A DNA stretch of 64,000 nt from Thalassospira profundimaris. GTDB taxonomy: Bacteria > Pseudomonadota > Alphaproteobacteria > Rhodospirillales > Thalassospiraceae. Positions 25,980-35,428 of this stretch are shown piece after piece; position 1 is the first letter of the stretch; every line of letters begins with the position of its first letter. The DNA is taken from contig NZ_JPWI01000001.1 of NCBI RefSeq assembly GCF_003326795.1, forward strand, positions 682,001-746,000, written 5' to 3'. The notes under the pieces are model-generated. The model was given only the letters and a program-made list of their open reading frames with translations, was not told the DNA's origin and did not search any database. Made by a program: the position numbers and the translations under genes.

Positions 25980-26945
25980 ATGGCCATGTTCGGTCTTTAT
26001 GCGGCAGTCGTCTTGATCTGGGGTTCGACCTGGATTGCCATTCAGTATCAGCTTTCTGTTGCGCCCGAAGTTGCAGTGGCCCTGCGCTTTGCGCTGGCGA
26101 CACTGATTTTGATGGCATGGTGTCTGGTCCGTCGTTTGCCGATGCGCTTTTCCCTGCGTGACCATTTCTTCATGGCTGTTCTGGGCGTTTGCCTGTTTTC
26201 ACTGAACTATGTTCTGATCTATGTCGCCAGTGTGCATTTGACATCAGGTCTGCTGGCCGTGGTGTTTTCGACCATTGTCATCATGAACATGATCAATGGC
26301 GTGATCTTTTTCCGCCGCCGTCCCGAAACCCGCACCCTGATCGGGGCGATGATCGGGCTTTCGGGGATTGCGCTGGTCTTTGCCGATGATCTTGCTGCCT
26401 TTGATCTGGCAAGTGGCGGCAGCATCGGCCTTCTGGTGTCGCTGGTCGGGGCCTATATCGCGTCCCTTGGCAATATGGCGTCCGCACGCAACCATGCACG
26501 CGGTGTGCCGGTTATGCAGGCCAATGCCTTCGGAATGCTTTATGGCTCGATCCTGCTCTTTGCCTATATCGGGCTTGCCGGTATTCCGGTCACCTTTGAC
26601 ACCAGCCCGGGCTTCATCGCCGCACTGGTCTATCTGGCGCTGTTTGGTTCTGTTCTGGCCTTTGGTTTCTATCTTACACTTCTGGGCCGGATCGGTCCGG
26701 ACCGGGCGGCTTACAGTTCGGTGATGTTCCCGGTTGTCGCATTGTTGCTCTCGACCTGGTTTGAGGATTTCCACTGGACGTCGCATATCATCTGGGGTGT
26801 TGGCCTGACACTGGTCGGCAATGTGGTTATTCTGACCAAACGTGTTCCAAAACCGGCAGCCACCGTTCTTGAACAGGTTGCCGTCGCCCCGGCGACCAAA
26901 CCGGCGATCAACCCGGCCACCAATCCTGGCAGTGTGAAGCCCTGA
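25980..26945 (+). CDS. EamA-family DMT transporter
   Basis: A 321-residue membrane protein. The ATG at 25980 is preceded by GGAG at 5 nt. It begins MAMFGLYAAVVLIWGSTWIAIQ, the EamA start with the WGSTW motif, and the second half contains YLTLLGRIGPDRAAYSSVMFPVVALLLS. A 30-residue Ala/Pro/Val tail (ATKPAINPATNPGS) is cytoplasmic and of no known use. It is followed 33 nt later by a DinB-like gene and then LysE, all on one strand. Substrate unknown. Confidence 0.92.
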   Translation: MAMFGLYAAVVLIWGSTWIAIQYQLSVAPEVAVALRFALATLILMAWCLVRRLPMRFSLRDHFFMAVLGVCLFSLNYVLIYVASVHLTSGLLAVVFSTIVIMNMINGVIFFRRRPETRTLIGAMIGLSGIALVFADDLAAFDLASGGSIGLLVSLVGAYIASLGNMASARNHARGVPVMQANAFGMLYGSILLFAYIGLAGIPVTFDTSPGFIAALVYLALFGSVLAFGFYLTLLGRIGPDRAAYSSVMFPVVALLLSTWFEDFHWTSHIIWGVGLTLVGNVVILTKRVPKPAATVLEQVAVAPATKPAINPATNPGSVKP

Positions 26946-26978
26946 GCGCGTCATATGCGCCCGCAAGCGGAGATCAGA

Positions 26979-27476
26979 ATGAACAGTGTCGCCTATTTTC
27001 AGCGACTGGCCAGCTATAACGCCTGGGCCAACCGGCATGTTTATGAGGCCTGTGCAGCCCTGCCTGCATCCGAACTTGATGCGCCGCGCCGGGCGTTCTT
27101 TCCATCGATCATGCGCACGTTAAACCACATTCTGGTCGGTGATCGTTTGTGGTTGTCGCGTCTGGTTGGCGATCCGGTTGCCATGCCGCTTGATACCATC
27201 CTGTTTGACGATTTCGATGAATTGCGCGAAGCGCGCATCACACAGGATCAGGCAATCCTTGATTTCACCGATGGTCTGACTGCGGATATCATCGCATCCG
27301 ATCTGACCTATCAGTCCGTTTTGGCCGGAGCCTATACCATGCCGCGCGATCTGATTCTGGGGCATATGTTCAACCATCAGACCCACCATCGCGGACAGGT
27401 TTCAAACATGGTGCTTGAGGCCGGTGGCAAGGTGCTTGAGATTGATCTGATCTATTACGCCCGTGAGCAGCTTTGA
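26979..27476 (+). CDS. DinB-family protein
   Basis: A 165-residue four-helix-bundle protein. The ATG at 26979 follows CGGAG by 7 nt. The putative metal-binding histidines are visible: NHILVGDRLWLSRL (about residue 47) and HMFNHQTHHRGQVSNMV near residue 135, the family's HxxxHxxQ-type pattern. DinB/YfiT proteins often act as thiol- or metal-dependent transferases, and the true reaction is unknown. Its stop overlaps the next gene's start in an ATGA arrangement, so it is translationally coupled to the LysE exporter. Confidence 0.9.
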   Translation: MNSVAYFQRLASYNAWANRHVYEACAALPASELDAPRRAFFPSIMRTLNHILVGDRLWLSRLVGDPVAMPLDTILFDDFDELREARITQDQAILDFTDGLTADIIASDLTYQSVLAGAYTMPRDLILGHMFNHQTHHRGQVSNMVLEAGGKVLEIDLIYYAREQL

Positions 27477-28165
27477 TGACCGATCTTCTGGTGCAATATA
27501 CGCCGTTTCTGATTGCGGCCTTTTTGCTCAATATCTCGCCCGGGCCTGATATGGCCTATATCGTCGGGCAAACGGCTGTGCATGGGCGTAAGATCGGGCT
27601 GTTTTCGACCTTTGGCGTGGTATCGGGGGCCTTTGTTCATGTGCTGGCTGCGGCCCTTGGCCTGTCGGCGATCCTTGCAACTTCGGCCCTTGCCTTTGCC
27701 ATCGTCAAATGGGTGGGGGTGGCCTATCTGGTGTGGCTGGGCATCGGGGCGCTGCGCGCAAGCTTTGCCCGCAAGTCATCGGGCGGCGGGGATGCTGAAA
27801 CGCCCCCCGAAATCACGATTTCCACCAGACCAATGACCGCCTTTCAGGCATGGCGGCAGGGCGTGATGATTGATGTGCTTAATCCCAAGGTCGCGATTTT
27901 CTTCATGGCCTTCCTGCCGCAATTTGTCGATCCGGCGCAGGGCGACGGGGCCCTGCAGTTTCTGGTGCTCGGCAGCATGGTCAATCTGATCGGGCTTCTG
28001 GTTGAAAGCACCATTGTTCTGATGGTGGCAGCCGCCGCCATGCGGATAAAGGCACGCAAAGGGCGAAAGGCGCAAAAGATGCATGCACTTGGCATGTGGC
28101 TGCAACGCGCCTTGGGCACGATGTTCATCGCCCTTGGCGCACGTTTGGCCCTGAGCCAGCAATAG
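27476..28165 (+). CDS. LysE-family translocator
   Basis: A 229-residue exporter with the motif NISPGPDMAYIVGQTAVHGR in helix 1 and DVLNPKVAIFFMAFLPQFVD in helix 4, both family hallmarks. The start ATG overlaps the DinB stop codon by one base pair group (ATGA). The region between helices 3 and 4 (residues about 100-125) is a Ser/Gly/Thr loop. It probably exports an amino acid or a modified amino acid; coupling to DinB might mean that the pair handles a common compound, but this is speculation. Confidence 0.92.
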   Translation: MTDLLVQYTPFLIAAFLLNISPGPDMAYIVGQTAVHGRKIGLFSTFGVVSGAFVHVLAAALGLSAILATSALAFAIVKWVGVAYLVWLGIGALRASFARKSSGGGDAETPPEITISTRPMTAFQAWRQGVMIDVLNPKVAIFFMAFLPQFVDPAQGDGALQFLVLGSMVNLIGLLVESTIVLMVAAAAMRIKARKGRKAQKMHALGMWLQRALGTMFIALGARLALSQQ

Positions 28166-28267
28166 CCAGGCCATCGATCCAGAACCGGCGAAGGGCTTGG
28201 GCGTCAAACGTGAATGTGAGAGGTTATAGGCAAGGGGCCCGATTGCCCGCCGCCCCACTTGCCCGGA

Positions 28268-29485
28268 TCAGGATTTGCGCGACAGATAGCGCACAAGCGC
28301 ATTTGATGCCGGTGCGGCGCTGATGCCATGGGCGACAACGCTGATGCAAATGATCATGGTGCCTGCGGCAAATAGCGGCATGAAATGGGCCGGACTGACC
28401 AGTGTCGCCATGATCAGCATATAGATCACGGACGCAATGCCACGCGGCCCGAACCAGCCGATATAAAGCTTCTCGCCAAGGCTATAGGGCGATCCGATCA
28501 TGCAGATCCACACACAAAGCGGCCGCAGGATGACAAGACTTGCGATTGAAAAGATCAGCATCGTCCAGGTCCAGTTTTCATAGACCGCAGGGACAACAAT
28601 CATCCCGAAGACAAAGAAGGTCAGCATGGTCAGAAGCTCTGCCTCGGCCTCGCCAAAGCTTTCAATCGTGTCGCGCACCCGGTCGCTCGAGATATTAAGC
28701 GCAAGCCCCCCGGCAAAGGCCGCGACAAACCCGTTCCCGCCAAGCTGTTCAGCCAGAAGATAGATCAAAAGGGCGGCAAGAACGCCAAGCAGGCGTTCAA
28801 ACCGGTCAATGATTGTGTCTTTCGTCACGGCCCGGTTGACGATCTTGCCAAGCACAAAGCCGCAGGCAATGCCAATGCCCGCCCCGATGGAAATTTCAAG
28901 CAAGGCATCCTTGACCCAGCCCTGATGCCCGTTGCTCAAGAGATTGGCTTCAAGCAAAACCGCCGTGGTAAAAACCGGCAGCACCAGCCCGTCATTCAGC
29001 CCGCTTTCAATATTGATCCCCTGGCGCACCGCTTCGGGTACATCCGTATTTTCAAGCACCGGACGGCCAAGGGCGGCATCGGTCGGGCTGACAATCAGTG
29101 CAAGAATAAGGGCGGGGATCAGACCGATGGTCGGATCAATGCCAACGATAAAGGCCCAGGTCGCAACAATGGTCAGTGGCAACCCGACCAGCAAAAGACG
29201 TGTCGCAAGGGTCTGGGCCGCCCGTTCCTTGCGGAAATTCAGAACCGCAGCATCAAGAAACAGAATGATCGCAAGGGTCATCTCGGCGAATGTCGTGGCA
29301 AAATGAATGCTGCCACTCAGTGCCGTCATCGGTGCTTCATGCCAGATGCCAAGCGGCAATGCGATGATCGCACCGGACAAAACCATCATCATCGGGGACG
29401 AGATATTACGCCGTTGCAAGCGGCGCGAAAAAAGCCCGTAAACCAGACCCGATCCCAGAAAAAGGATGATCACCCACTCAAACAT
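28268..29485 (-). CDS. Cation:proton antiporter (CPA1 family)
   Basis: A 405-residue membrane antiporter with about twelve helices. MFEWVIILFLGSGLVYGLFS opens it. LALIVSPTDAALGRPVLEN and NIESGLNDGLVLPVFT carry the ion-binding Asp residues typical of NhaP-type Na+/H+ or K+/H+ exchangers, and IGWFGPRGIASVIYML is the conserved helix near the end. The ATG (29483-29485 complement) lacks a strong ribosome site. It differs from the NhaP2-like protein upstream by having no cytosolic regulatory domain. The gene is convergent with LysE and separate from the HisN gene upstream. Confidence 0.9.
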   Translation of the reverse strand: MFEWVIILFLGSGLVYGLFSRRLQRRNISSPMMMVLSGAIIALPLGIWHEAPMTALSGSIHFATTFAEMTLAIILFLDAAVLNFRKERAAQTLATRLLLVGLPLTIVATWAFIVGIDPTIGLIPALILALIVSPTDAALGRPVLENTDVPEAVRQGINIESGLNDGLVLPVFTTAVLLEANLLSNGHQGWVKDALLEISIGAGIGIACGFVLGKIVNRAVTKDTIIDRFERLLGVLAALLIYLLAEQLGGNGFVAAFAGGLALNISSDRVRDTIESFGEAEAELLTMLTFFVFGMIVVPAVYENWTWTMLIFSIASLVILRPLCVWICMIGSPYSLGEKLYIGWFGPRGIASVIYMLIMATLVSPAHFMPLFAAGTMIICISVVAHGISAAPASNALVRYLSRKS

Positions 29486-29597
29486 CGCCCGATCCGACTG
29501 GTTGTTGCATCGCGCAAGTGTGCCCGAAAAACCGTGAAATAACAATTACTCCGACGGTTTCCCCTGCTGTCTGGCCGATGTCCGGGGCAGAAGATGA

Positions 29598-30380
29598 TCA
29601 GGCCATCGCGGATTTGATGGTGGCAAGAACCTCGGCGTGACAGCGCGCATCGCCACTGGCAACCACGTCACCGGCACTTTCAATCGTAAGCTCCTTGCCT
29701 GACCAGTCGGTCATGACACCGCCAGCACCCTCGACAACCGGCACCAGCGCACAGAAATCATAGGCCTGAAGACCGATCTCAACCACCGTATCGGCAAGTC
29801 CAAGTGCGGTTAGTCCATAGGCATAGGCATCAACGCCATACATTGCGACCCGGCTTTGTTTTGAAACCGCCTGATAGGCATCAAAAGCCTTGTCGCGGAA
29901 CAGTTCGGGTGCGGTGGTAAAGAAGGTCGCACTGGCCAGCGTTTCGCATTCACGCGCGCTGATTTCCGTTCCGTTCATGGTGCTTGGCTGTCCCATCACA
30001 CCGACCCAGCGTTCATCGGTAATCGCCTGATCAATAAGGCCCATGACCGGCTTGCCATTGTGGCAAAGCGCAATCAGGGTCGCAAAGCTCGGCTTGCCGG
30101 AAATAAATGACTTGGTGCCGTCAATCGGATCAAGCACCCAGACATATTCGGCATCGACATTCTCGCGCCCATGTTCCTCGCCCAAAATGCCATGATCGGG
30201 CAATTCCGCATTCAGGATATCGCGCATGGTCCGTTCGACTTCGCGATCGGCAATCGTCACCGGGCTGTCATCTGCTTTCACATCAACCGCAACCGGGGTG
30301 CGATAATATTTGCGCACAACCGGGCGGGCAGCATCTGCCAGTTTGTGGGCGATTTCCAGAAAGCGGTCGAGATTTTCCAT
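29598..30380 (-). CDS. hisN: Histidinol-phosphatase, inositol monophosphatase family
   Basis: A 260-residue Mg-dependent phosphatase. GEEHGRENVDAEYVWVLDPIDGTKSFI holds the metal ligands (Glu of GEE, Asp-Pro-Ile-Asp-Gly-Thr; cited in part), and GLQAYDFCALVPVVEGAGG is the second metal site with Asp. The close FISGKPSFATLIAL follows, as in HisN of alphaproteobacteria that complete histidine synthesis without HisB phosphatase. Substrate distinction from inositol phosphatase is by similarity of this segment only. The ATG (30378-30380 complement) is preferred over a TTG codon just before it. Confidence 0.87.
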   Translation of the reverse strand: MENLDRFLEIAHKLADAARPVVRKYYRTPVAVDVKADDSPVTIADREVERTMRDILNAELPDHGILGEEHGRENVDAEYVWVLDPIDGTKSFISGKPSFATLIALCHNGKPVMGLIDQAITDERWVGVMGQPSTMNGTEISARECETLASATFFTTAPELFRDKAFDAYQAVSKQSRVAMYGVDAYAYGLTALGLADTVVEIGLQAYDFCALVPVVEGAGGVMTDWSGKELTIESAGDVVASGDARCHAEVLATIKSAMA

Positions 30381-30485
30381 CAAAGCGCAGTCCTGTGTGA
30401 GTTTGGCCTGAGAATGCGCGCCATCAACTGGCCCGCCATAAAGGGATGCTGTCGCTCATGGCCTGCAACGGGCCATAAAAAGCAA

Positions 30486-30511
30486 ACAGGGGACAGTTAC
30501 CTGTCCCCTGT
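30486..30511 (-). terminator. Terminator after cytochrome c gene
   Basis: ACAGGGGACAG / CTGTCCCCTGT with a TTAC loop is a perfect 11-bp stem. On the minus strand it is followed by TTGCTTTTT, so it ends the leftward cytochrome gene before hisN. Confidence 0.85.
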
Positions 30512-30567
30512 GAAAAATCAATCTCTGATCAGATAAATCTGTCAGTTTCAAACTTTTGACCGTGCCG

Positions 30568-31191
30568 TTACTGCGCGGTGGCTTCGCCTTCAGCAGGCGC
30601 AGCTGCTTCCTCTGCAGCACCCTGTTCAGCAGCAGCTGCCGGATCAGGGAATGGCAGCGGGCTGTCAGACTTGCTGTTCAGCCAGGCAATGACCGCAGCA
30701 CGGTCCGATGCCTTTTTCAGGCCGCCAAAGCTCATTTTGGTGCCGTCAATGTAATCGCGCGGCTTGTAAAGGAACTCGTTCAGCTCCTCAAAGCCCCAGG
30801 AACCGCCATGGTTCGCCATGCTATCCGAATAGGCGAAGTCGCCTTTATGCGCAAAGGCCGCACCGACAATTCCATAAAGATTCGGGCCGGTTTTATTCGG
30901 GCCATCTTTTTCGACATCGTGGCAGGATGCGCATTTCTTGAAGACCTTCTCGCCTTCGGCAAGATCAGCCGATGCCAACATGGCAAGAATTGGCTCCGGT
31001 CCGGCCGGCTCGGCCGATGCTGCTGCGGCATTGGGACTCGCACCCGCCATCAGATCCTCGGAGAAGGGATAAACCGGTGCTTCCAGTTCATCGGGATGAA
31101 CCAGCGCGCCCCCAATTTTGCCGACAACTATTACCAGAAGTACGGCACAGATGACTCCGGCGACGATCTTGTTGATTTCCATCGTGTTCAT
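30568..31191 (-). CDS. Membrane-anchored cytochrome c (CycM type)
   Basis: A 207-residue class I cytochrome c. One N-terminal uncleaved anchor helix (residues about 8-30) and an Ala/Pro linker precede the haem site CASCH at 87-91. Met153 in DGTKMSFGG is the probable axial ligand. The C-terminal 25 residues are an Ala/Glu tail. CycM-type cytochromes pass electrons from the bc1 complex to cytochrome c oxidase at the periplasmic face. It is divergent from kdsB, a conserved neighbourhood in alphaproteobacteria, across a 361-bp gap. Confidence 0.92.
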   Translation of the reverse strand: MNTMEINKIVAGVICAVLLVIVVGKIGGALVHPDELEAPVYPFSEDLMAGASPNAAAASAEPAGPEPILAMLASADLAEGEKVFKKCASCHDVEKDGPNKTGPNLYGIVGAAFAHKGDFAYSDSMANHGGSWGFEELNEFLYKPRDYIDGTKMSFGGLKKASDRAAVIAWLNSKSDSPLPFPDPAAAAEQGAAEEAAAPAEGEATAQ

Positions 31192-31552
31192 GACGGGACC
31201 CCGTTACAGCCTAATCACTCTCAGGTTTCTAATTATAATCTTGGTCAGTTCGCCCATGCACTCCCTGACAATCCTCAATTTTGAGAATCACAAACGTCAC
31301 CGCAGGCAAAACTGGTCGGTGGGAAACTATACGTTTCAGAGATTTGCATCAACCTTTCTTAAACACCAAGGCGAAAACGGATGCTTTAAAACTTTCGTCT
31401 AGTGACCTTCGAAAAGCGATTCCGTCTTTCGCCATCCCCCAAAAACCGGCTAATGTCGGGCCGATTCTCAGCCGTGTTTTGCCATCGCGCCGTTACGGCA
31501 TGCTTTGCGCAAGATCAAACACACGGAAATTATGCCTGACCGGAGCTCCAAA
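31192..31552. other. Intergenic region between divergent cytochrome c and kdsB
   Basis: This 361-bp gap should hold two divergent promoters. It is AT-richer near the cytochrome start. No repeat, RNA gene or convincing operator was recognised. Confidence 0.4.
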
Positions 31553-32299
31553 ATGTCGACGCCGCGCAATCCCGTTGTTGTAATTCCTGCCCGTATGGCC
31601 TCTGTGCGCCTGCCGAACAAACCGCTGGCTGATATTTGCGGTGAACCCATGATCGTTCAGGTCTGGCGTCGCGCAACCGAGGCCGGAATCGGCCCGGTCC
31701 TTGTTGCCTGTGCTGAACAGGAAATTGCCGATGCGGTCGAAGCCGCTGGCGGCATCGCGGTTCTGACCGACCCGGATTTGCCAAGCGGTTCGGATCGTGT
31801 TCATCAGGCCCTTCAGACCTTCGACCCCGAAGGCAAATATGATGCAGTCGTCAATGTGCAGGGTGATCTGCCGACCATTGATGCGGCGGATATTCGTGCC
31901 GTGTTCGAACCGCTCAATGATCCGGCGGTCGATATTGCAACGCTGGCTGCTGAAATCACCCGCGATGTAGAACGCACCAATCCAAATGTGGTCAAGGCGG
32001 TCGCGGCCTTTGGCAACGGCCGTGTGGCGCGCGCGCTTTATTTCACGCGCGCAACCGCACCCTATGGCGATGGTCCGCTTTATCATCACATCGGTCTTTA
32101 TACCTATCGCCGTGCGGCCCTTGACCGTTTCGTATCCCTGCCGCCCGCCGAACTTGAAAGTCGCGAAAAGCTTGAACAGCTGCGCGCCCTTGAAAACGGC
32201 ATGGTGATTGCGGTGGCGCTGGTCGATGGTGTGCCGCTGGGTGTTGATACCCCCGAAGACCTTGAACGTGCCCGGCAGGTTCTGGGTGGCAAGGCCTAA
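31553..32299 (+). CDS. kdsB: 3-deoxy-manno-octulosonate cytidylyltransferase
   Basis: A 248-residue cytosolic enzyme that activates Kdo as CMP-Kdo for lipopolysaccharide inner core. [20 protein letters not shown] is the nucleotide-binding N-terminus. [10 protein letters not shown] and [11 protein letters not shown] follow in family order, and [17 protein letters not shown] is the Kdo-binding region. I chose ATG 31553 because GGAG lies 8 nt upstream; in-frame ATG 31532 and an earlier start are weaker. Length equals the family norm. pheA follows 102 nt downstream. Confidence 0.96.
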   Translation: MSTPRNPVVVIPARMASVRLPNKPLADICGEPMIVQVWRRATEAGIGPVLVACAEQEIADAVEAAGGIAVLTDPDLPSGSDRVHQALQTFDPEGKYDAVVNVQGDLPTIDAADIRAVFEPLNDPAVDIATLAAEITRDVERTNPNVVKAVAAFGNGRVARALYFTRATAPYGDGPLYHHIGLYTYRRAALDRFVSLPPAELESREKLEQLRALENGMVIAVALVDGVPLGVDTPEDLERARQVLGGKA

Positions 32300-32401
32300 A
32301 CATTGAATTGAGTTTGGGCCCCAATTGGGGTTTTCTATCAGGCCGCCGTCTGTTGAGGGCGGCCAAAACAAGTCTTTAATATCACTTCAGGAAACAGCCA
32401 G

Positions 32402-33262
32402 ATGACTGCGCAACAAAGGATCGCTTTTCAGGGAATGCACGGTGCCTATTCAGATCAGGCAGCCCGTCGTGCCTTTCCGGGTGCAACGACAGTACCCTAC
32501 AGGACCTTTGAAGGCGCCTTTAGCGCATTGGAAGAAGGCGACGTCGAACTGGCGGTGATTCCGATTGATAACACCCTTGCCGGACGCGTGGCCGATGTTC
32601 ACCACATCCTGCCGGAATCGGGTGTGCATATCATCGGTGAAACCTTCCTGCGCATTAACCATGCGCTGGTCGCAGTACCCGGTGCGAAGATCGAAGACAT
32701 CAAGGAAATCCACAGCCACGTTCACGCCCTTGGTCAATGCCGCAAGCTGCGCAAGGAGCTGGGCGTCAATGCGGTGGTCGGCCCTGATACGGCCGGTTGT
32801 GCCAAGGAAGTCGCCGATCGCGGCGACAAATCGATTGCCGCCATTGCACCGGTTCTGGCTGCTGAAATTTACGGCCTTGATGTTCTGCGCACCGAGGTCG
32901 AAGACGCCGCCCATAACACGACGCGCTTTATCATTCTGGCCCGCGAACCGCTTGAACTCCCCAATGACGGCTCGCCGGTCGTGACAAGCTTTGTCTTCCG
33001 GGTTCGCAACGTTGCCGCCGCCCTTTACAAGGCATTGGGCGGTTTTGCCACCAATGGCATCAACATGACCAAGCTTGAAAGCTATATGGTCGAAGGCCAT
33101 TTCACCGCGACCCAGTTCTTTGCCGAGGTCGAAGCCCATCCCGAACAGCTTGGTCTGCGCCACGCGCTTGAAGAACTGCAATTCTTCTCGCACGAAGTCC
33201 GTATTCTCGGTGTTTATCCGGCCCACCCGTTCCGAAAGGAAAATGACCTTCCGGCGGAATGA
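32402..33262 (+). CDS. pheA: Prephenate dehydratase
   Basis: A 286-residue monofunctional enzyme making phenylpyruvate from prephenate in phenylalanine synthesis. The catalytic domain starts RIAFQGMHGAYSDQAARRAF and holds NTTRFIILAREP with the essential Thr-Arg-Phe (about residue 178). The C-terminal ACT domain begins TSFVFRVRNVAAALYKALGG, with GINMTKLESYMVEG as the Phe-binding element for feedback inhibition. There is no chorismate mutase part. GGAA precedes the ATG by about 9 nt. A strong bidirectional terminator follows 42 nt after the stop. Confidence 0.96.
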   Translation: MTAQQRIAFQGMHGAYSDQAARRAFPGATTVPYRTFEGAFSALEEGDVELAVIPIDNTLAGRVADVHHILPESGVHIIGETFLRINHALVAVPGAKIEDIKEIHSHVHALGQCRKLRKELGVNAVVGPDTAGCAKEVADRGDKSIAAIAPVLAAEIYGLDVLRTEVEDAAHNTTRFIILAREPLELPNDGSPVVTSFVFRVRNVAAALYKALGGFATNGINMTKLESYMVEGHFTATQFFAEVEAHPEQLGLRHALEELQFFSHEVRILGVYPAHPFRKENDLPAE

Positions 33263-33304
33263 TCATCGGGCGTGCCCGGGATTCCGGACAATATCGGACA
33301 TGAA

Positions 33305-33334
33305 AAGGGCCGGACGAAAAATCGTCCGGCCCTT
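33305..33334. terminator. Bidirectional terminator between pheA and chemoreceptor gene
   Basis: AAGGGCCGGACGA / TCGTCCGGCCCTT with an AAAA loop is a perfect 13-bp stem. T-containing tails lie on both sides (CTTCT on plus, TTTTCA on minus). It serves the convergent genes pheA and the methyl-accepting protein. Confidence 0.85.
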
Positions 33335-33367
33335 CTTCTACGACAAGTCTTTTGATGTCGGGCGGGA

Positions 33368-35038
33368 TCAATCCCCGGCCTGTTTCAGAAGATCGCCAGA
33401 AAACCGCTTGATGATCTGGGTCAGTTCGGCAGAACGGCTGGAAAGTTCTGCCGATGCCGATTTCAGTTCCTCGGCATCATCGGTCGTGCTTTGCGCGTTC
33501 TTCATGGTTTCATCAACGCTGTAGGAAATCTGTTTGACGCCATCCGCACTGCGGTTTGCATTGCCCGAGATTTCCTGTGTTGCCGCCCCCTGTTCCTCGA
33601 TGGCGGCTGCAATGGCGGTCGAGGCCGTGCGGACCTGTTCGATGGTCTCAGATACCCGCGAAATGCCGGTTACCGCACGTTCGGTGCCGTCAACAATGTC
33701 ATTGATCTGGGCGGCGATTTCATCCGTCGCCTTTGCCGTCTGGGTGGCAAGGTTTTTGACCTCGTTTGCCACAACCGCAAAGCCTTTTCCGGCTTCACCC
33801 GCACGCGCAGCCTCGATGGTGGCGTTCAGCGCAAGCAGGTTGGTCTGACCGGCAATATCGTTGATCAGGCCAATGATCTCCTTGATCTTGTCGACCGTCT
33901 CGGACAGGCCGGCAACATCGTTCGATGCGCTCTGGCTTTCATCGGTTGCCCGTTCGACCGTGTGCGACATCTGGGAAATCTGAACGTTGATTTCCGTGAT
34001 CGAGGATGAAAGTTCCTCGGTCGCGGCAGCAACGGCATCGACATTCTGCGATACGTTTGCGGCCGCAGATGCCACCTGCTGGCTTTGTCCCAGAATGCCG
34101 TCGGCATTGTGCGCCATGCTGATCGCCAGTTCATTGCTGCGCTGAACCGAATGGTCAACAGCACCGGCAATCCCGCCGACTTCGCTTTCAAGTTTCTGGG
34201 CAATCTCGCGGATATTGCTGCGCCGTTCCTGTTCGGCGCGGTCTTTCTGGATCGCAGCATCCGCCTCAAGCTGCTGGGCCTGAGCGGATTTGTCACGCAA
34301 TGCCAGAACACCGGCTGCCATGTCACCGATCTCGACAAACCGGGACTCGGTTTCGACCGGGGCCTTGTAATCGCCTTCGGCAATCGTGCGGATGGCGCTG
34401 TTCAGTCCGACGATGCTTTTGGTGATCCGGGTGCCGACAAACCAGGACAGAACACCGGCAATCACGATGGCGATCACGGAAATAATCGCAATATGCTGAA
34501 TGATGCGCAGGAATTCGGTCTGGACGTCATCCATATAGACACCGGCACCAAGCGCCCAGTTCCAGTCCTTGATCGGGCGGACGTAAGCGGCCTTTTCGAT
34601 CAGCTTGTCACCTTCACCGGGTTTCTTGGTTTCATAGGTGATAATGCCGCCGCCTGCCTTGGCAGTATCGACGATCATGTTACGCACCTTGCTGTCGGGA
34701 TTACATTTTCCGACATCTTCGGGGCTGAGCGGATCAAGCACCATGCAGTGGCTGTAATCAGACGCATAGATATAGTTGGCCCCGTCAAACCGATAGGCGT
34801 TCAGGATGGCGAGTGCCGCGGTCTTTGCCTCGTCTTCAGTCATTTCGCCGCTTTTGGCTTTGGCGACATAACTGTTAACGATGGTCACTGCACCTTCGGT
34901 CAGATGCGAAATCTGTTCGAACTTGCCGTTTCGAAGGCTGGTTTGATAATTCAGCGCGACTGTCGCGATGATCGCAAGCAGCACAAGAAGACAAATAGCG
35001 GGAATGGAAAAAATTCCCGTAACAACCCGGAACCGCAT
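33368..35038 (-). CDS. Methyl-accepting chemotaxis protein with single Cache sensor
   Basis: A 556-residue membrane chemoreceptor. Helix 1 is at residues about 8-30. The periplasmic single Cache-type sensor follows, with [20 protein letters not shown] and [16 protein letters not shown] as its signature. Helix 2 is at about 185-208 and then a HAMP segment. The cytoplasmic signalling hairpin has the invariant tip [25 protein letters not shown], cited in part. AGGGGAAAG stands 5 nt before the ATG. It reports ligand binding to CheA; the ligand is unknown. No other chemotaxis gene is nearby, so it is an orphan receptor. Confidence 0.95.
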   Translation of the reverse strand: MRFRVVTGIFSIPAICLLVLLAIIATVALNYQTSLRNGKFEQISHLTEGAVTIVNSYVAKAKSGEMTEDEAKTAALAILNAYRFDGANYIYASDYSHCMVLDPLSPEDVGKCNPDSKVRNMIVDTAKAGGGIITYETKKPGEGDKLIEKAAYVRPIKDWNWALGAGVYMDDVQTEFLRIIQHIAIISVIAIVIAGVLSWFVGTRITKSIVGLNSAIRTIAEGDYKAPVETESRFVEIGDMAAGVLALRDKSAQAQQLEADAAIQKDRAEQERRSNIREIAQKLESEVGGIAGAVDHSVQRSNELAISMAHNADGILGQSQQVASAAANVSQNVDAVAAATEELSSSITEINVQISQMSHTVERATDESQSASNDVAGLSETVDKIKEIIGLINDIAGQTNLLALNATIEAARAGEAGKGFAVVANEVKNLATQTAKATDEIAAQINDIVDGTERAVTGISRVSETIEQVRTASTAIAAAIEEQGAATQEISGNANRSADGVKQISYSVDETMKNAQSTTDDAEELKSASAELSSRSAELTQIIKRFSGDLLKQAGD

Positions 35039-35428
35039 AACTTTCCCCTTACAAGCGATTGTGGCGATTGAATTATTGGCGCTAAAATGTAAACGAAACC
35101 GTAAGTCGGGCGTGACGTTTTTGTGATCTGCTTTTTTTTACTGCGCGTTTTTGCATGGCTGCCCGGCGCGGGCTTTGATTGACTTCTGATCCAGACACCT
35201 GTATCACCCGGCTCATTCCTTCGCTTGCAAAGACAGAATCAGCTGTCAGGAACTGTATGAAAAAGGCGAGGGCGGTTACGACGTGATGACGTCGTGGCCT
35301 CACATCATTTGCCTCTCATGCAGGTCCGACGCAGTGGCTGCTTTGCCATGCACCGGTCTCGACTGCGTTTGAGCAGGCACCATAGGCGTGAACATGGCGC
35401 CGACCGGATAAACGAAGGGCTATCCTTT
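35039..35428. other. Long 5' region of the DEAD-box helicase gene
   Basis: A 390-bp gap between divergent receptor and helicase genes. It contains a perfect hairpin ACGACGT-GATG-ACGTCGT at 35278-35295. Cold-shock-type helicase messages often carry long structured leaders, and this could be one; no start site is proven. No RNA gene family was recognised. Confidence 0.45.
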